From: Halomonas sp. A40-4 | GTDB taxonomy: Bacteria; Pseudomonadota; Gammaproteobacteria; Pseudomonadales; Halomonadaceae | Assembly: GCF_015767635.1 (NCBI RefSeq) | Contig: NZ_CP065230.1 | Location: 3,038,001-3,102,000, forward strand | Direction of reading: 5' to 3' | Length of the DNA: 64,000 nucleotides | In this document: piece after piece, positions 1 through 8,512 of the stretch | How positions within the stretch are numbered: position 1 is the first letter of the stretch | How the letters are laid out: each line of letters begins with the position of its first letter | Position numbers and translations under genes: made by a program | Notes under the pieces: generated by a model | Database searches by the model: none | Told to the model about the DNA's origin: nothing | The model's input: the letters and a program-made list of their open reading frames with translations, nothing else

Positions 1-81
1 TTCGGCGGCAAGGCTGGCTATCAAGAGGCAGTGAGAAATCTAGAGACAACACTCTACGCCGACGCTGCTACAGTCGGCTGA
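1..81 (+). CDS. C-terminal tail of a truncated upstream gene, possibly hsdR
   Basis: An open frame enters from the left edge and stops with TGA at 79-81, giving the last 26 residues of a protein that ends ETTLYADAATVG. The tail is too short to identify. Because the next two genes are hsdM and hsdS of a type IB-like system, whose usual order is hsdR-hsdM-hsdS, the R subunit is the natural candidate. That is inference from position; a separate hypothetical gene is equally possible. Only sequence to the left of the window can settle it. Confidence 0.35.
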   Translation, partial: FGGKAGYQEAVRNLETTLYADAATVG

Positions 82-109
82 CAGGACTAGGTACAATACG
101 TCGCATTAT

Positions 110-135
110 GCGCGTCGGCAGCCTCGCCGACGCGC
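110..135 (+). terminator. Perfect 10-bp hairpin before hsdM
   Basis: The arms GCGCGTCGGC (110-119) and GCCGACGCGC (126-135) pair perfectly around a six-base loop and are followed by a short TTTCGGTT stretch. It lies 28 bases after the upstream stop codon and 25 bases before the hsdM start. It could end the upstream transcript or form a 5' leader hairpin on hsdM mRNA. The T-tract is weak, so termination would be partial at best. Confidence 0.45.
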
Positions 136-160
136 TTTCGGTTATCGAGACGGGATTTCA

Positions 161-1666
161 ATGAGCATCAGCACCATCATCAAAAGCATCCAGGACATCA
201 TGCGCAAAGATGTCGGCGTCGACGGCGATGCCCAACGGATCGGCCAGCTGGTCTGGATGCTGTTTTTAAAGATTTACGATGACCGCGAGCGGGAATGGGA
301 GCTGATCTACGACAACTACGTCAGCCCTATACCGAAAGACCTGCGCTGGAGAAGCTGGGCCGCCAACTCGGAAGGGCTGACGGGCGAGGGCCTGAAGAGC
401 TTCATCGACAACACCCTTTTCCCAGGCCTACAACAGCTGGATACTGGCGGTGACGCCCGCGCCGTGGTGATTCGCAGCGTATTCGAAGACGCCTATAACT
501 ACATGAAGTCCGGCCATCTACTGCGCCAGGTAGTCAACCGTATCGAAGACGGCATCGACTTCAACGTCTCTCAGCAGCGCCACTCCTTCGGCGACATGTA
601 CGAGCAGATCCTCAAAGACCTGCAGAGCGCCGGCAACGCCGGTGAGTTTTATACCCCACGCGCCGTGACCGAATTCATGGTCAATCGCGTCGATCCTAAG
701 CTTACCGAAAGCGTGCTTGACCCGGCCTGCGGCACAGGCGGTTTTCTTACCTGTGCCATCGAGCACAAGCGAAGCCGCTACGTGCAGACCCCCGCCGATG
801 AGCAGACGCTGCAATACAGCATCTATGGTTGGGAGAAGAAACCCCTGCCGCACCTTCTGGCTACCACCAACATGATTCTTCACGGCATCGAGGTGCCCAG
901 CCAGATTCGTCGCGACAACACTCTGGATCGCCCCTACCGTGACTGGGGTCCCAGCGAGCGCGTCGATGTCATCGTCGCCAACCCGCCGTTCGGCGGCACC
1001 GAAGAAGACGGCATCGAGAACAACTTTCCGGCAGAGTTTCGCACCCGCGAGACAGCCGACCTGTTCATGGCGCTGTTCATTCGCCTACTTAAGCCGAATG
1101 GGCGCGCCGCCGTGGTGCTGCCGGACGGTTTCCTGTTCGGCGAGGGGATGAAAACCCGCCTCAAGGAAAAGCTGCTCAGCGAATGTAACCTGCACACCAT
1201 CGTTCGCCTGCCCAACGGCGTGTTCAACCCCTATACCGGCATCAAGACCAACCTACTGTTCTTCACCAAGGGCCAGCCGACAGAACAGGTGTGGTACTAC
1301 GAGCACCCCTACCCCGAGGGCTACAAGAACTACAGCAAGACACGTCCGATGCGCGTCGAGGAATTCGCGACCGAGATCGAATGGTGGGGCGACGAGGCCG
1401 ACAGTTTTGCCAGCCGCCAGGAAACCGAGCAGGCCTGGAAGGTTGGTATCGACGAGATCAAGGCGCGCAACTACAACCTGGACATCAAGAACCCCTGGCA
1501 GGAAGAGCAGGTCAGCCACGACCCGGAGGAGCTGCTGGCGAAATACACTCGCCAGCAGGCCGAGATCCAGGAGTTGCGCGATCAGTTGAAAACCGTACTC
1601 GGCGACGCGCTCAGCCATAAGCCGCAAGACCAGGCTACACCGCAGCAAGCGGAGGAGTCGGCATGA
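161..1666 (+). CDS. hsdM: Type I restriction-modification system, DNA methyltransferase subunit HsdM
   Basis: HsdM transfers a methyl group from S-adenosylmethionine to adenine N6 in the site chosen by HsdS, as part of the M2S or R2M2S complex. The 501-residue length suits the family. The N-terminal HsdM helical domain (about 1-130) is followed by the methyltransferase fold: the SAM motif DPACGTGGF is at 187-195 and the catalytic NPPF motif at 274-277, both intact. The start ATG at 161 gives the typical N-terminus beginning MSISTIIKSIQDIMRKD. The stop overlaps the hsdS start by four bases (ATGA), so the two are translationally coupled. No complete hsdR is visible; it is probably upstream of the window or elsewhere. 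Confidence 0.96.
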   Translation: MSISTIIKSIQDIMRKDVGVDGDAQRIGQLVWMLFLKIYDDREREWELIYDNYVSPIPKDLRWRSWAANSEGLTGEGLKSFIDNTLFPGLQQLDTGGDARAVVIRSVFEDAYNYMKSGHLLRQVVNRIEDGIDFNVSQQRHSFGDMYEQILKDLQSAGNAGEFYTPRAVTEFMVNRVDPKLTESVLDPACGTGGFLTCAIEHKRSRYVQTPADEQTLQYSIYGWEKKPLPHLLATTNMILHGIEVPSQIRRDNTLDRPYRDWGPSERVDVIVANPPFGGTEEDGIENNFPAEFRTRETADLFMALFIRLLKPNGRAAVVLPDGFLFGEGMKTRLKEKLLSECNLHTIVRLPNGVFNPYTGIKTNLLFFTKGQPTEQVWYYEHPYPEGYKNYSKTRPMRVEEFATEIEWWGDEADSFASRQETEQAWKVGIDEIKARNYNLDIKNPWQEEQVSHDPEELLAKYTRQQAEIQELRDQLKTVLGDALSHKPQDQATPQQAEESA

Positions 1667-3435
1667 GCGCTCAGGAACTGATCATCGACCGCCTCGACCT
1701 CTGGACCGGCGCCGTGACGCACAAGAGCGGCTCGGGGCGTGGCACATCGGGTAAGAACGGGAAAACCGAGCTTACCGGCATCAAGAAACTGCGCGAACTG
1801 ATCCTCGAGTTGGCCATGCGCGGCAAGCTGGTGGAGCAGGATCCGAGCGACGAGCCCGCTAGCATGCTATTGGAGCGTATCGCCAAGGAAAAGGCCCAGT
1901 TGGTCAAGGAAGGGAAGATCAAGAAGCCGAAGAAGCTCCCGGAGATTACGGAGGAAGAGAGGCCGTTTGACCTGCCTGATAATTGGACTTGGGCGCGCCT
2001 AGGAAATATAACTTCCAAAATTGGCTCTGGAGCCACACCGCGTGGCGGAAAAAACGCTTACACGGAAACTGGTATTCCTTTCCTCCGCTCCCAGAACATT
2101 TGGAACGATGGCCTATCGCTGGAAGATGTGGCCTGCATCCCCGAAAAAACCCATGAAAAAATGTCGAACACCCATGTCTCGCCCAACGACATTCTTCTAA
2201 ATATTACTGGAGCATCTCTTGGGCGATGCACTGTAGTTCCCGACAGCCTTCCTGAGGCAAATGTAAGTCAGCACGTCACCATAATTCGAACAACCGAATC
2301 AGCAAATCGCACTTACCTTCACGCGACAATGCTATCACCTTATATTCAAGGCCTAGTATGGGGAAGGCAGGTGGGAATGGCACGTGAGGGCCTCAGCAAG
2401 AAGGTCCTTGAACTTTTCGAGATACCAATTCCCCCTGAGGCTGAGCAACACCGCATCGTCGAAAAAGTCGACGAGCTGATGGCCCTCTGCGACCGACTGG
2501 AGCAGCAGATCGGCGACCAGCTGGAAGCCCATGAGGTGCTAGTCGATACCCTGCTCGACGCCTTGAACCGTTCCGACAACGCCGAGGAAGTGACCGAGAA
2601 CTGGGCTTGGGTGGCCGAGCATTTCGATACCCTCTTCACTACTAAAGCCAGCATCGACAAGCTGAAGCAGACCATTCTTCAACTGGCGGTGATGGGGCGG
2701 CTGGTGGAGCAGGATCCCAATGATGAGCCTGTCAGTGCATTGCTGGAAAGGATCGCCGAGGAGAAGGCACAGTTGGTCAAGGACGGGAAGATTAAGAAGC
2801 CGAAGAAACTGCCGGTTATTGCTGATGATGCAAAACTATTTGAGCTACCAACTCGATGGCAGTGGATTCGTTTAGGGGAATGCTCGGCAGACATTCACTA
2901 TGGCTACACGGCATCCGCCGATGACAAACTGAAAGAATATCGACTGCTCCGTATTACAGATATTCAGGAAGACAGAGTAAACTGGACAACAGTACCAGGC
3001 TGCGAAATAACCGAGGCGCAAGCCCAAGCTTATTTATTGTCAGAAAATGATATTCTTGTCGCTCGAACTGGGGGAACAATAGGAAAATCTTACCTGGTCG
3101 AAAACATAAATATTAAATCCGTCTTCGCATCCTACCTAATTAGGATAAAAAGACTAGAAACCATGTTTTCTCGATACCTAAAGACTTTCTTGGGATCAGG
3201 ATCTTATTGGACTCAACTTTACGCAGCTTCAATGGGTACAGGGCAACCGAACGTAAATGGAAGCTCCCTTAAAAACCTATTACTCCCCCTTCCTCCCTTG
3301 AATGAACAACACCGCATCGTCGAAAAAGTCGACGAACTGATGACCTTCTGCGACCAGCTCAAGGTACGTCTGGGTGAGGTCGGCGAGACCCGCGCCCAGC
3401 TCGCCGAGGCGGTAGTGGACCAAGCGGTGAGCTGA
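1663..3435 (+). CDS. hsdS: Type I restriction-modification system, specificity subunit HsdS
   Basis: HsdS recognises the bipartite DNA target and docks two HsdM subunits. Its 590 residues match the length of type IB (EcoAI-like) subunits. Each half has the same layout: a conserved block containing ELAMRGKLVEQDP or QLAVMGRLVEQDP, a lysine-rich IKKPKKLP linker, a variable target-recognition domain (about 105-260 and 390-550), and a helical spacer starting EQHRIVEKVDELM. The variable domains are visibly AT-richer than the conserved parts, as expected for exchanged recognition modules. The stop TGA shares one base with the start of the next gene (TGATG), so the Abi-like gene is probably translated by reinitiation. 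Confidence 0.95.
   Translation: MSAQELIIDRLDLWTGAVTHKSGSGRGTSGKNGKTELTGIKKLRELILELAMRGKLVEQDPSDEPASMLLERIAKEKAQLVKEGKIKKPKKLPEITEEERPFDLPDNWTWARLGNITSKIGSGATPRGGKNAYTETGIPFLRSQNIWNDGLSLEDVACIPEKTHEKMSNTHVSPNDILLNITGASLGRCTVVPDSLPEANVSQHVTIIRTTESANRTYLHATMLSPYIQGLVWGRQVGMAREGLSKKVLELFEIPIPPEAEQHRIVEKVDELMALCDRLEQQIGDQLEAHEVLVDTLLDALNRSDNAEEVTENWAWVAEHFDTLFTTKASIDKLKQTILQLAVMGRLVEQDPNDEPVSALLERIAEEKAQLVKDGKIKKPKKLPVIADDAKLFELPTRWQWIRLGECSADIHYGYTASADDKLKEYRLLRITDIQEDRVNWTTVPGCEITEAQAQAYLLSENDILVARTGGTIGKSYLVENINIKSVFASYLIRIKRLETMFSRYLKTFLGSGSYWTQLYAASMGTGQPNVNGSSLKNLLLPLPPLNEQHRIVEKVDELMTFCDQLKVRLGEVGETRAQLAEAVVDQAVS
2446..2474 (+). repeat. 29-bp exact direct repeat in hsdS, copy 1
   Basis: This stretch is identical to 3307-3335. 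It encodes the start of the first helical spacer (QHRIVEKVDE). Homology flanking each recognition domain is the usual substrate for exchange or deletion of specificity domains. Confidence 0.85.
3307..3335 (+). repeat. 29-bp exact direct repeat in hsdS, copy 2
   Basis: Second copy of the repeat at 2446-2474, encoding the start of the C-terminal helical spacer. The copies lie 861 bp apart, a multiple of three, so recombination between them would remove exactly one half of the protein and keep the reading frame. Confidence 0.85.
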
Positions 3436-4412
3436 TGGCCTATGATCGCCCCTGGAAGTCATTTCAAGAACAACTGGTCCTGCTCGCAGGGCGCGGGATG
3501 CAGGTCGGCGATGAGGCCGCGGCTCTGGAGTATCTGGAGCGCGTTGGCTACTACCGACTAAGCGCCTACTGGTATCCCTTCCGAGTCTTCGAGACGTTCG
3601 GTCATGACAAGCAGGGCCGACCGATTACCCAGGCAACAGATCGGTTCGTTTCCGGCACCCACTTCGTCGACGCGGTACGGCTTTACCTATTCGACAAGGA
3701 ACTTCGGCTACGCCTGTCTGATGCCCTAGAACGCATCGAGATCGCCCTGCGGGTGGATATCGCCTACTTGCTAGGGGAGCAGGACGCCTTCGCGCATCTT
3801 TATCGAGGCACCTTTCACCCCTCCTTCGCCCGCCGCAAGTCTGGGCGTGACACACGAGACAACTTCGAAAAGTGGCAAGAACGTTGCGAGGGGATGGAAA
3901 AGCGCTCCAAGGAAGACTTCGTCAAGCACTATCGGCAAAAGCACGGGCCGCGGCTGCCGATCTGGGTCGCCGTCGAGACCTGGGATTTTGGAACCCTCTC
4001 TCAGCTCTTCGCCATGATGAAGGTGCCGGACCAAATACGGATCGCGCAGAAATATGGCGTTCAGGACTGGAAGGTCTTTCAAAGCTGGCTTCGCTCGCTG
4101 AACTACCTGCGCAACGTCTGCGCCCACCACAGCCGACTCTGGAACCGTAACGTCATCGATCAGCCCAAGCTTCCCAAGACGGGTGTCTTGTCGTGGTGCG
4201 ACGCGTTCCACGATCAGCCGCAGTTAGTCGCTCGCCCTTTCTTGCTGCTGAGCATCGTCCGGCACATGACCAAGGTGGTTTGCCCGAATACCGGCTGGCA
4301 TCATCGCTTACAGACACATCTAGAGAGTTTCCCGGTACCGCATGCCGAGCGAAGTCTATCGCTGGCAGACATGGGCGCGCCGCAGGGCTGGGAACACTGG
4401 TGGGCCGAGTAG
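3435..4412 (+). CDS. AbiF/AbiD-type (Abi_2 family) HEPN abortive-infection protein
   Basis: This 325-residue protein has the Abi_2 pattern: an N-terminal YLERVGYYRLSAYWYPFR block (about 34-55), a central helical region, and the HEPN signature RNVCAHHSRLWNR, which gives R226 and H231 in an R-x4-H arrangement. HEPN proteins with this motif are often metal-independent RNases; members of this family cause abortive infection of phage-infected cells. The start ATG overlaps the hsdS stop by one base, so expression is tied to the restriction operon. That recalls prrC, a HEPN-type anticodon nuclease held inside an hsd operon, although PrrC is not closely related in sequence. The RNase function is inferred from family and motif; the family call is firm. 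Confidence 0.88.
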   Translation: MAYDRPWKSFQEQLVLLAGRGMQVGDEAAALEYLERVGYYRLSAYWYPFRVFETFGHDKQGRPITQATDRFVSGTHFVDAVRLYLFDKELRLRLSDALERIEIALRVDIAYLLGEQDAFAHLYRGTFHPSFARRKSGRDTRDNFEKWQERCEGMEKRSKEDFVKHYRQKHGPRLPIWVAVETWDFGTLSQLFAMMKVPDQIRIAQKYGVQDWKVFQSWLRSLNYLRNVCAHHSRLWNRNVIDQPKLPKTGVLSWCDAFHDQPQLVARPFLLLSIVRHMTKVVCPNTGWHHRLQTHLESFPVPHAERSLSLADMGAPQGWEHWWAE

Positions 4413-4430
4413 TTGGCGAGAACACAAATA

Positions 4431-4472
4431 AGAACCCCCGCGTAAGCTCGTGAGAGCCAAGAGGCGGGGGCC
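4431..4472 (+). ncRNA. Candidate structured RNA downstream of the abiF-like gene
   Basis: The 132-base gap after the Abi gene holds a nested fold. The outer stem pairs CCCCCGC (4435-4441) with GCGGGGG (4464-4470). The inner stem pairs GCTC (4446-4449) with GAGC (4454-4457), capped by a GTGA tetraloop of the GNRA class. No T-run follows directly, so it is a poor intrinsic terminator. Conserved small RNAs (the abiF RNA motif) are reported beside abiF-family genes, and this is where such an RNA would be expected. A match to that motif could not be tested here; a Rho-dependent 3' end or an mRNA stabiliser remains possible. Confidence 0.4.
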
Positions 4473-4544
4473 GTGTTGATCTTAATTTTAGGATCATTAC
4501 TTCATCATCACAAGACTTTCTTGTAATTAAAGGGAAAGAGTCGC

Positions 4545-5654
4545 ATGGCCATTGAGCAAGGCATCTGGAGACTGGCAGGTAGTACCGGCGAGGCACCGCA
4601 GAAACTGCGTCCCACAGGACTGGCCGACGAAGGACGGCTGGAAGAGCAGATCATGCAGGATATCTCGATTCTCAACCCAGACTGGCTACTAATCGGACGC
4701 CAGGTGCGCACCGGCTTCGACAAGCTGATCGACCTCCTGGCGCTGGATGCCAACGGCAACGTCGTCATTATCGAACTCAAACGCGATAAAACGCCCCGTG
4801 ATGTAGTTGCTCAGGCCATCGATTACGCTTCTTGGGTGCTAACGCTTGCCGATTACCAGTTAATCGAGATCTACCAGGCCTTCGCCGAGTGTTACCAACG
4901 CCCTCACCTTACCCTCGAAGACGCCTTTTCCGCCAAGTTTGGCGTGCCACTCGCCGATGTCACGCTAAACGACAGTCACCAGATGGTGGTCGTGGCCACA
5001 AAGCTCGACGCCAGCAGTGAGCGGATCATTAATTACCTTAACGAGCATGCCCAGCTCTCAATCAACGCCCTGTTTTTCGCCGCCTTCGAAGATGGCGGCA
5101 ATCATTACCTGAGCCGCGCCTGGATGATCGACCCAAACGAGCCTCCACAGCCCGCCTCACGTAAAACACAAAAGGCGCCCTGGAACGGTGAGTTTTACGC
5201 CTCATTTGGGGATGACCGGCCGTGGGAACTGGCCCGCCGCTATGGCTTTATCGCTGGGGGTGGCGCAACGTGGTACTCCAAAACCCTCAACCTGCTCTCC
5301 GACGGCGACAGGGTATGGGTCAATATCCCCAAAACCGGTTACGTGGGAGTAGCAGAGGTGACCGGAGAGCGCTGCCGGGCAGACGAATTTATGGTCGAGA
5401 CGGCAGACGGATTACAGAACCTGAAGGCGGTCACCACCCTGGCCGAATACCCGCACCTTCATCACCCGAGCACTCCGGACGACGAAGATACGCTGGAGTA
5501 CATCGTCCCTGTCCGCTGGATCAAAAGCGTTCCGGTGACTGAAGCTTTTCGCGAGGTAGGGCTGTTCGGTAATCAAAATACTGTGTGCAAGCCTACAGCG
5601 CCGAAGTGGGAGCACACCGTCGCCCGACTCAAGCAAGCCTGGAAGATTGATTAA
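4545..5654 (+). CDS. Predicted DUF91/NucS-like PD-(D/E)XK nuclease with PUA/EVE-like C-terminal domain
   Basis: The N-terminal half of this 369-residue protein carries an endonuclease-type core: E33, D63, the E77-x-K79 pair in VVIIELKRDKTPRD, and Q90 in VVAQAIDYASWV. This is the order expected of PD-(D/E)XK enzymes and resembles DUF91/NucS-like proteins. The C-terminal part (about 210-330; FYASFGDDRPWELARRYG ... DRVWVNIPKTGYVGVAEVTG) looks like a PUA/EVE-type fold, which in other nucleases reads modified bases. A modification-sensing or general nucleic-acid nuclease is therefore the best guess. It follows the Abi gene after 132 bases with its own ribosome site (AAAGGGAAAG), so it may be a separate defence unit. 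Substrate is unknown. Confidence 0.75.
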   Translation: MAIEQGIWRLAGSTGEAPQKLRPTGLADEGRLEEQIMQDISILNPDWLLIGRQVRTGFDKLIDLLALDANGNVVIIELKRDKTPRDVVAQAIDYASWVLTLADYQLIEIYQAFAECYQRPHLTLEDAFSAKFGVPLADVTLNDSHQMVVVATKLDASSERIINYLNEHAQLSINALFFAAFEDGGNHYLSRAWMIDPNEPPQPASRKTQKAPWNGEFYASFGDDRPWELARRYGFIAGGGATWYSKTLNLLSDGDRVWVNIPKTGYVGVAEVTGERCRADEFMVETADGLQNLKAVTTLAEYPHLHHPSTPDDEDTLEYIVPVRWIKSVPVTEAFREVGLFGNQNTVCKPTAPKWEHTVARLKQAWKID

Positions 5655-5773
5655 CTCCATGTAATGCAGGCAATAGCGGATAACGAAACACAGCTAAAAG
5701 CTAAGACGCATACGCTAATAACAGGCTAGGAAGCTGCTTAAGTAAACAGAATAGTGCGGTTAAACAAGAGAAA

Positions 5774-5850
<77 letters not shown>

Positions 5851-5994
5851 GAAAGGCGTGCATATCATAGCGAATGTGGTGGAGCGAGGCCAGCCCCCGT
5901 TGGAGCTATCTTGTCATTTAGGCGGCACTTTTTGACGCTTAGCGGGTCTTGAGGGAAGCCCTTTTAATAAAGGCCCTTGATAAGGAGATACGCT

Positions 5995-6570
5995 TTGAAA
6001 GCATTGATGGCGCTTTTTTCGCTGCTGCTGGCGGTGCCAGCGCATGCGGACTGGCAGTTGGACCCTGACCGCTCGAACGTGCAGGCCTCCATTACCCAAC
6101 TGAATGGCGATGAACCGCAAACCCATCACCATCAGGTACGCGACCTGCAGGGCGATATTTCCGAGGATGGCACGCTGCGCCTGCCGCTCAAGCTCAGTCA
6201 AACGGATATGCTGACGCGGTTTGGCGAGCTGCCCACCTGGGCCGAGATGCTGGCCAATACCACCCTGGTCACGCTGGTGGCGCAGATGCCACCGGAACGC
6301 TTGGACGCGCTGGACATTGGCGAGTCGCTGGTTGAAACGCTGACATTCCGGTTGCAAAGCGACATGGTCAACCAGGAAGAAGCCGTCCCGCTGCGCTTCA
6401 CCCGCGAGGGCTTGAATGAAGTACGCGTCACCCACGCCGAACCCATGGTCTTGGATGGCCGCGCACTGATGGCCAACGCGACGCTGCGCAGCGTGCTCTC
6501 GCTGCTGGGCTACCAGGAGATCGACGAGCACGTGCCGGTCACGCTCGATGCGCGGCTAGTTAACCGTTAA
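5995..6570 (+). CDS. YceI-like (lipocalin-fold) periplasmic protein
   Basis: The mature part begins DWQLDPDRSNVQASITQLNGDEPQTHHHQVRDLQG, the pattern of YceI-family proteins, which form a lipocalin-like barrel binding isoprenoid-type lipids. The start chosen is TTG at 5995, seven bases after the Shine-Dalgarno AAGGAG (5982-5987); an in-frame TTG at 5977 lies before that site and is unlikely. ATG at 6007 is an alternative. The product is 191 residues with a signal peptide ending AVPAHA. The stop overlaps the stop of the convergent ABC exporter by two bases. The ligand is unknown. Confidence 0.75.
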   Translation: MKALMALFSLLLAVPAHADWQLDPDRSNVQASITQLNGDEPQTHHHQVRDLQGDISEDGTLRLPLKLSQTDMLTRFGELPTWAEMLANTTLVTLVAQMPPERLDALDIGESLVETLTFRLQSDMVNQEEAVPLRFTREGLNEVRVTHAEPMVLDGRALMANATLRSVLSLLGYQEIDEHVPVTLDARLVNR

Positions 6571-8411
6571 GCGCTTATAGTGTCGGCGTCTCCCATCTCG
6601 GCCTCGCCGGTTTGCACCCGCCACTGGGCGGCGTAGTGGCCGTTGGCCGCCAGCAGGCTTTGATGGTTGCCGCGCTCGGCCACCCGACCCTTTTCGATCA
6701 CCACGATTTCATCGGCGTGCACGATGGTGGATAGCCGGTGGGCGATCATGATCACCGTGCGCCCGTGGGCAATGCGTTTCAGCGAGCGCTGAATGGCCGC
6801 CTCAGTCTCGTTATCGACGGCGCTGGTGGCCTCGTCCAGCACCAGAATCGGCGGATCCTTGAGCAGCGCCCGGGCCAGCGAAAGCCGCTGACGCTGGCCG
6901 CCGGAAAGCCGCACGCCCCGCTCGCCTACCGGCGTGTCCAGCCCCTGGGGAAGCGTTTCGATAAAGCTCCACGCCTCAGCGGTTTTGGCCGCATCGATAA
7001 TCGCCTCTTCATCAGCGTCCGGCTTGCCGTAAGCGATATTGTCGCGAATGCTGCCTTCAAACAGGTACACGTCCTGGCTGACCAGGCCAATTGATTGGCG
7101 CAGTGAGTGCATACTCACGTCCATGACCGGCTGGCCGTCGATCAGCACCCGCCCACTTTCAGGGTCGTAAAAGCGTAGTAACAGCTTCACCAGCGTTGAT
7201 TTGCCGGAACCGGTGGCGCCGACCAGCGCCAGGGTATGCCCGGCAGGCGCGTGAAGGTCAATGCCGTCAACACCGACTTCGCTTGCCGAGTAATGAAAGC
7301 TCACCGATTCGAAGCGCACTTCGCCCTGGACGGGTTGGGCCAGCGGCGTGGCGCTGTCGTCTTTCACCGTGATGGGCTCTTCCAGCAGGTCGAGGATGCG
7401 CTTGGTGCTGGCCATGGCGCGCTCGAACAGGTCAATCACCTGAGCCAGGCCGGTCAGTGGCCACAGCAGTCGCTGGGTCAAGAACACCAGCACGCCGTAA
7501 GCACCCACGTTCAAGTCACCGTTGAGCGCCATCATCCCGCCGACGGTAAAGGTGGCCAAAAAGCCCGCCAGAATCGCCATGCGGATGACCGGAATAAACG
7601 CCGAACTGACCTGAATCGCCCGCCGGTTGGCATTCACGTAGGCCTCGCTGGCATCGCGCAGGCGCTCGGCCTCCCGCGCTTCACTGGTAAAGCTCTTGAT
7701 GGTGGCAATACCGCTCAGATTATTGGAGAGACGGCTGGCCAGATCGCCGACCTTTTCACGCACGTCGCTGTACAGCGGTCCTGCCTTGCGCTGGAAATAG
7801 AAAGCGCCCCAGATAATCAGCGGGATGGGCGTAAACGCCAGCAGGGCAATCAACGGCGAGAGCACGAAAAAGACCGCCCCCACAGCGACCACCGTGACGC
7901 CCACCTGAATCAGCGCGTTGGCACCGCCGTCGAGAAACCGTTCGAGCTGGTTGACGTCATCGTTCATGGTGGCGACGAGCTGGCCGGAGCTTTTCGACTC
8001 AAAAAACGCCATATCCAGCCGCTGGGCGTGCTCGTAGGTATCCTGGCGCATATCCGCCTGCAGCCGTTGGGCCAGGTTGCGCCACAGAATCTGGAACAGG
8101 TACTCGAACAGCGACTCACCCGCCCAGATAAAGAACGTCAGCACGGCGAGAATGGTGATCTGCTCTTGGGGCGTCTCAAAGCCTAACCGCGCCACAAAGC
8201 TCTGTTCCTGGTTGACCACCACGTCGATCGCCACGCCGATGAGGATCTCGGGGGCGATGTCGAACAGCTTGTTGATGATGGAGCAAACGGTGGCGGCGAT
8301 AATCCGCCGCCGGTAGCCCTTGGCGTAGCGCAAAAGGCGCATTAGCGCCTGAAAACTCTGATTCGGGGAACCATTAGCTTGAGATCGAGGCGTGGAAGAA
8401 GCCACAAGCAT
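6567..8411 (-). CDS. ABC exporter, fused membrane and ATPase domains (MsbA/MDR type)
   Basis: A half-transporter of 614 residues with an N-terminal six-helix ABC_membrane domain (about 35-330) and a C-terminal ATPase. Walker A GATGSGKST is at 398-406, the signature LSGGQ at 502-506, and Walker B ILVLDE at 522-527. It would work as a homodimer in the inner membrane, exporting a lipid or hydrophobic compound; the substrate cannot be read from sequence. The first ATG (8411) sits directly after AAGGA, tight for a ribosome site, so a start a few codons in is possible. It is transcribed alone, 101 bases from the iron-transport operon on the same strand. Confidence 0.9.
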   Translation of the reverse strand: MLVASSTPRSQANGSPNQSFQALMRLLRYAKGYRRRIIAATVCSIINKLFDIAPEILIGVAIDVVVNQEQSFVARLGFETPQEQITILAVLTFFIWAGESLFEYLFQILWRNLAQRLQADMRQDTYEHAQRLDMAFFESKSSGQLVATMNDDVNQLERFLDGGANALIQVGVTVVAVGAVFFVLSPLIALLAFTPIPLIIWGAFYFQRKAGPLYSDVREKVGDLASRLSNNLSGIATIKSFTSEAREAERLRDASEAYVNANRRAIQVSSAFIPVIRMAILAGFLATFTVGGMMALNGDLNVGAYGVLVFLTQRLLWPLTGLAQVIDLFERAMASTKRILDLLEEPITVKDDSATPLAQPVQGEVRFESVSFHYSASEVGVDGIDLHAPAGHTLALVGATGSGKSTLVKLLLRFYDPESGRVLIDGQPVMDVSMHSLRQSIGLVSQDVYLFEGSIRDNIAYGKPDADEEAIIDAAKTAEAWSFIETLPQGLDTPVGERGVRLSGGQRQRLSLARALLKDPPILVLDEATSAVDNETEAAIQRSLKRIAHGRTVIMIAHRLSTIVHADEIVVIEKGRVAERGNHQSLLAANGHYAAQWRVQTGEAEMGDADTISA

Positions 8412-8512
8412 TCCTTACTGAGCGGTTAGGGTTCGAGGTATGCGACCTATCGTAGCATTTTCCAATCATTGTCATGGGGCTGGGGCTTGTAGACAACGCT
8501 TGGAAATCGGGC

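Noticed and set aside
4435..4470. Intrinsic terminator for the abiF-like gene
   Set aside because: The stem is strong, but the bases after it are CCGTGTTGATC, without a T-run, and a nested GNRA-capped stem sits inside; a structured RNA explains it better.
1..5773. attL copy of the tRNA 3' end
   Set aside because: I looked for the last bases of the tRNA (GGGCCCACCA region) to the left and found no second copy, so the island boundary cannot be fixed.
7236..8186. Long plus-strand open frame opposite the ABC exporter
   Set aside because: It mirrors the codon pattern of the exporter gene, is rich in His, Gln and Arg, has no recognisable domain and lacks a ribosome site.
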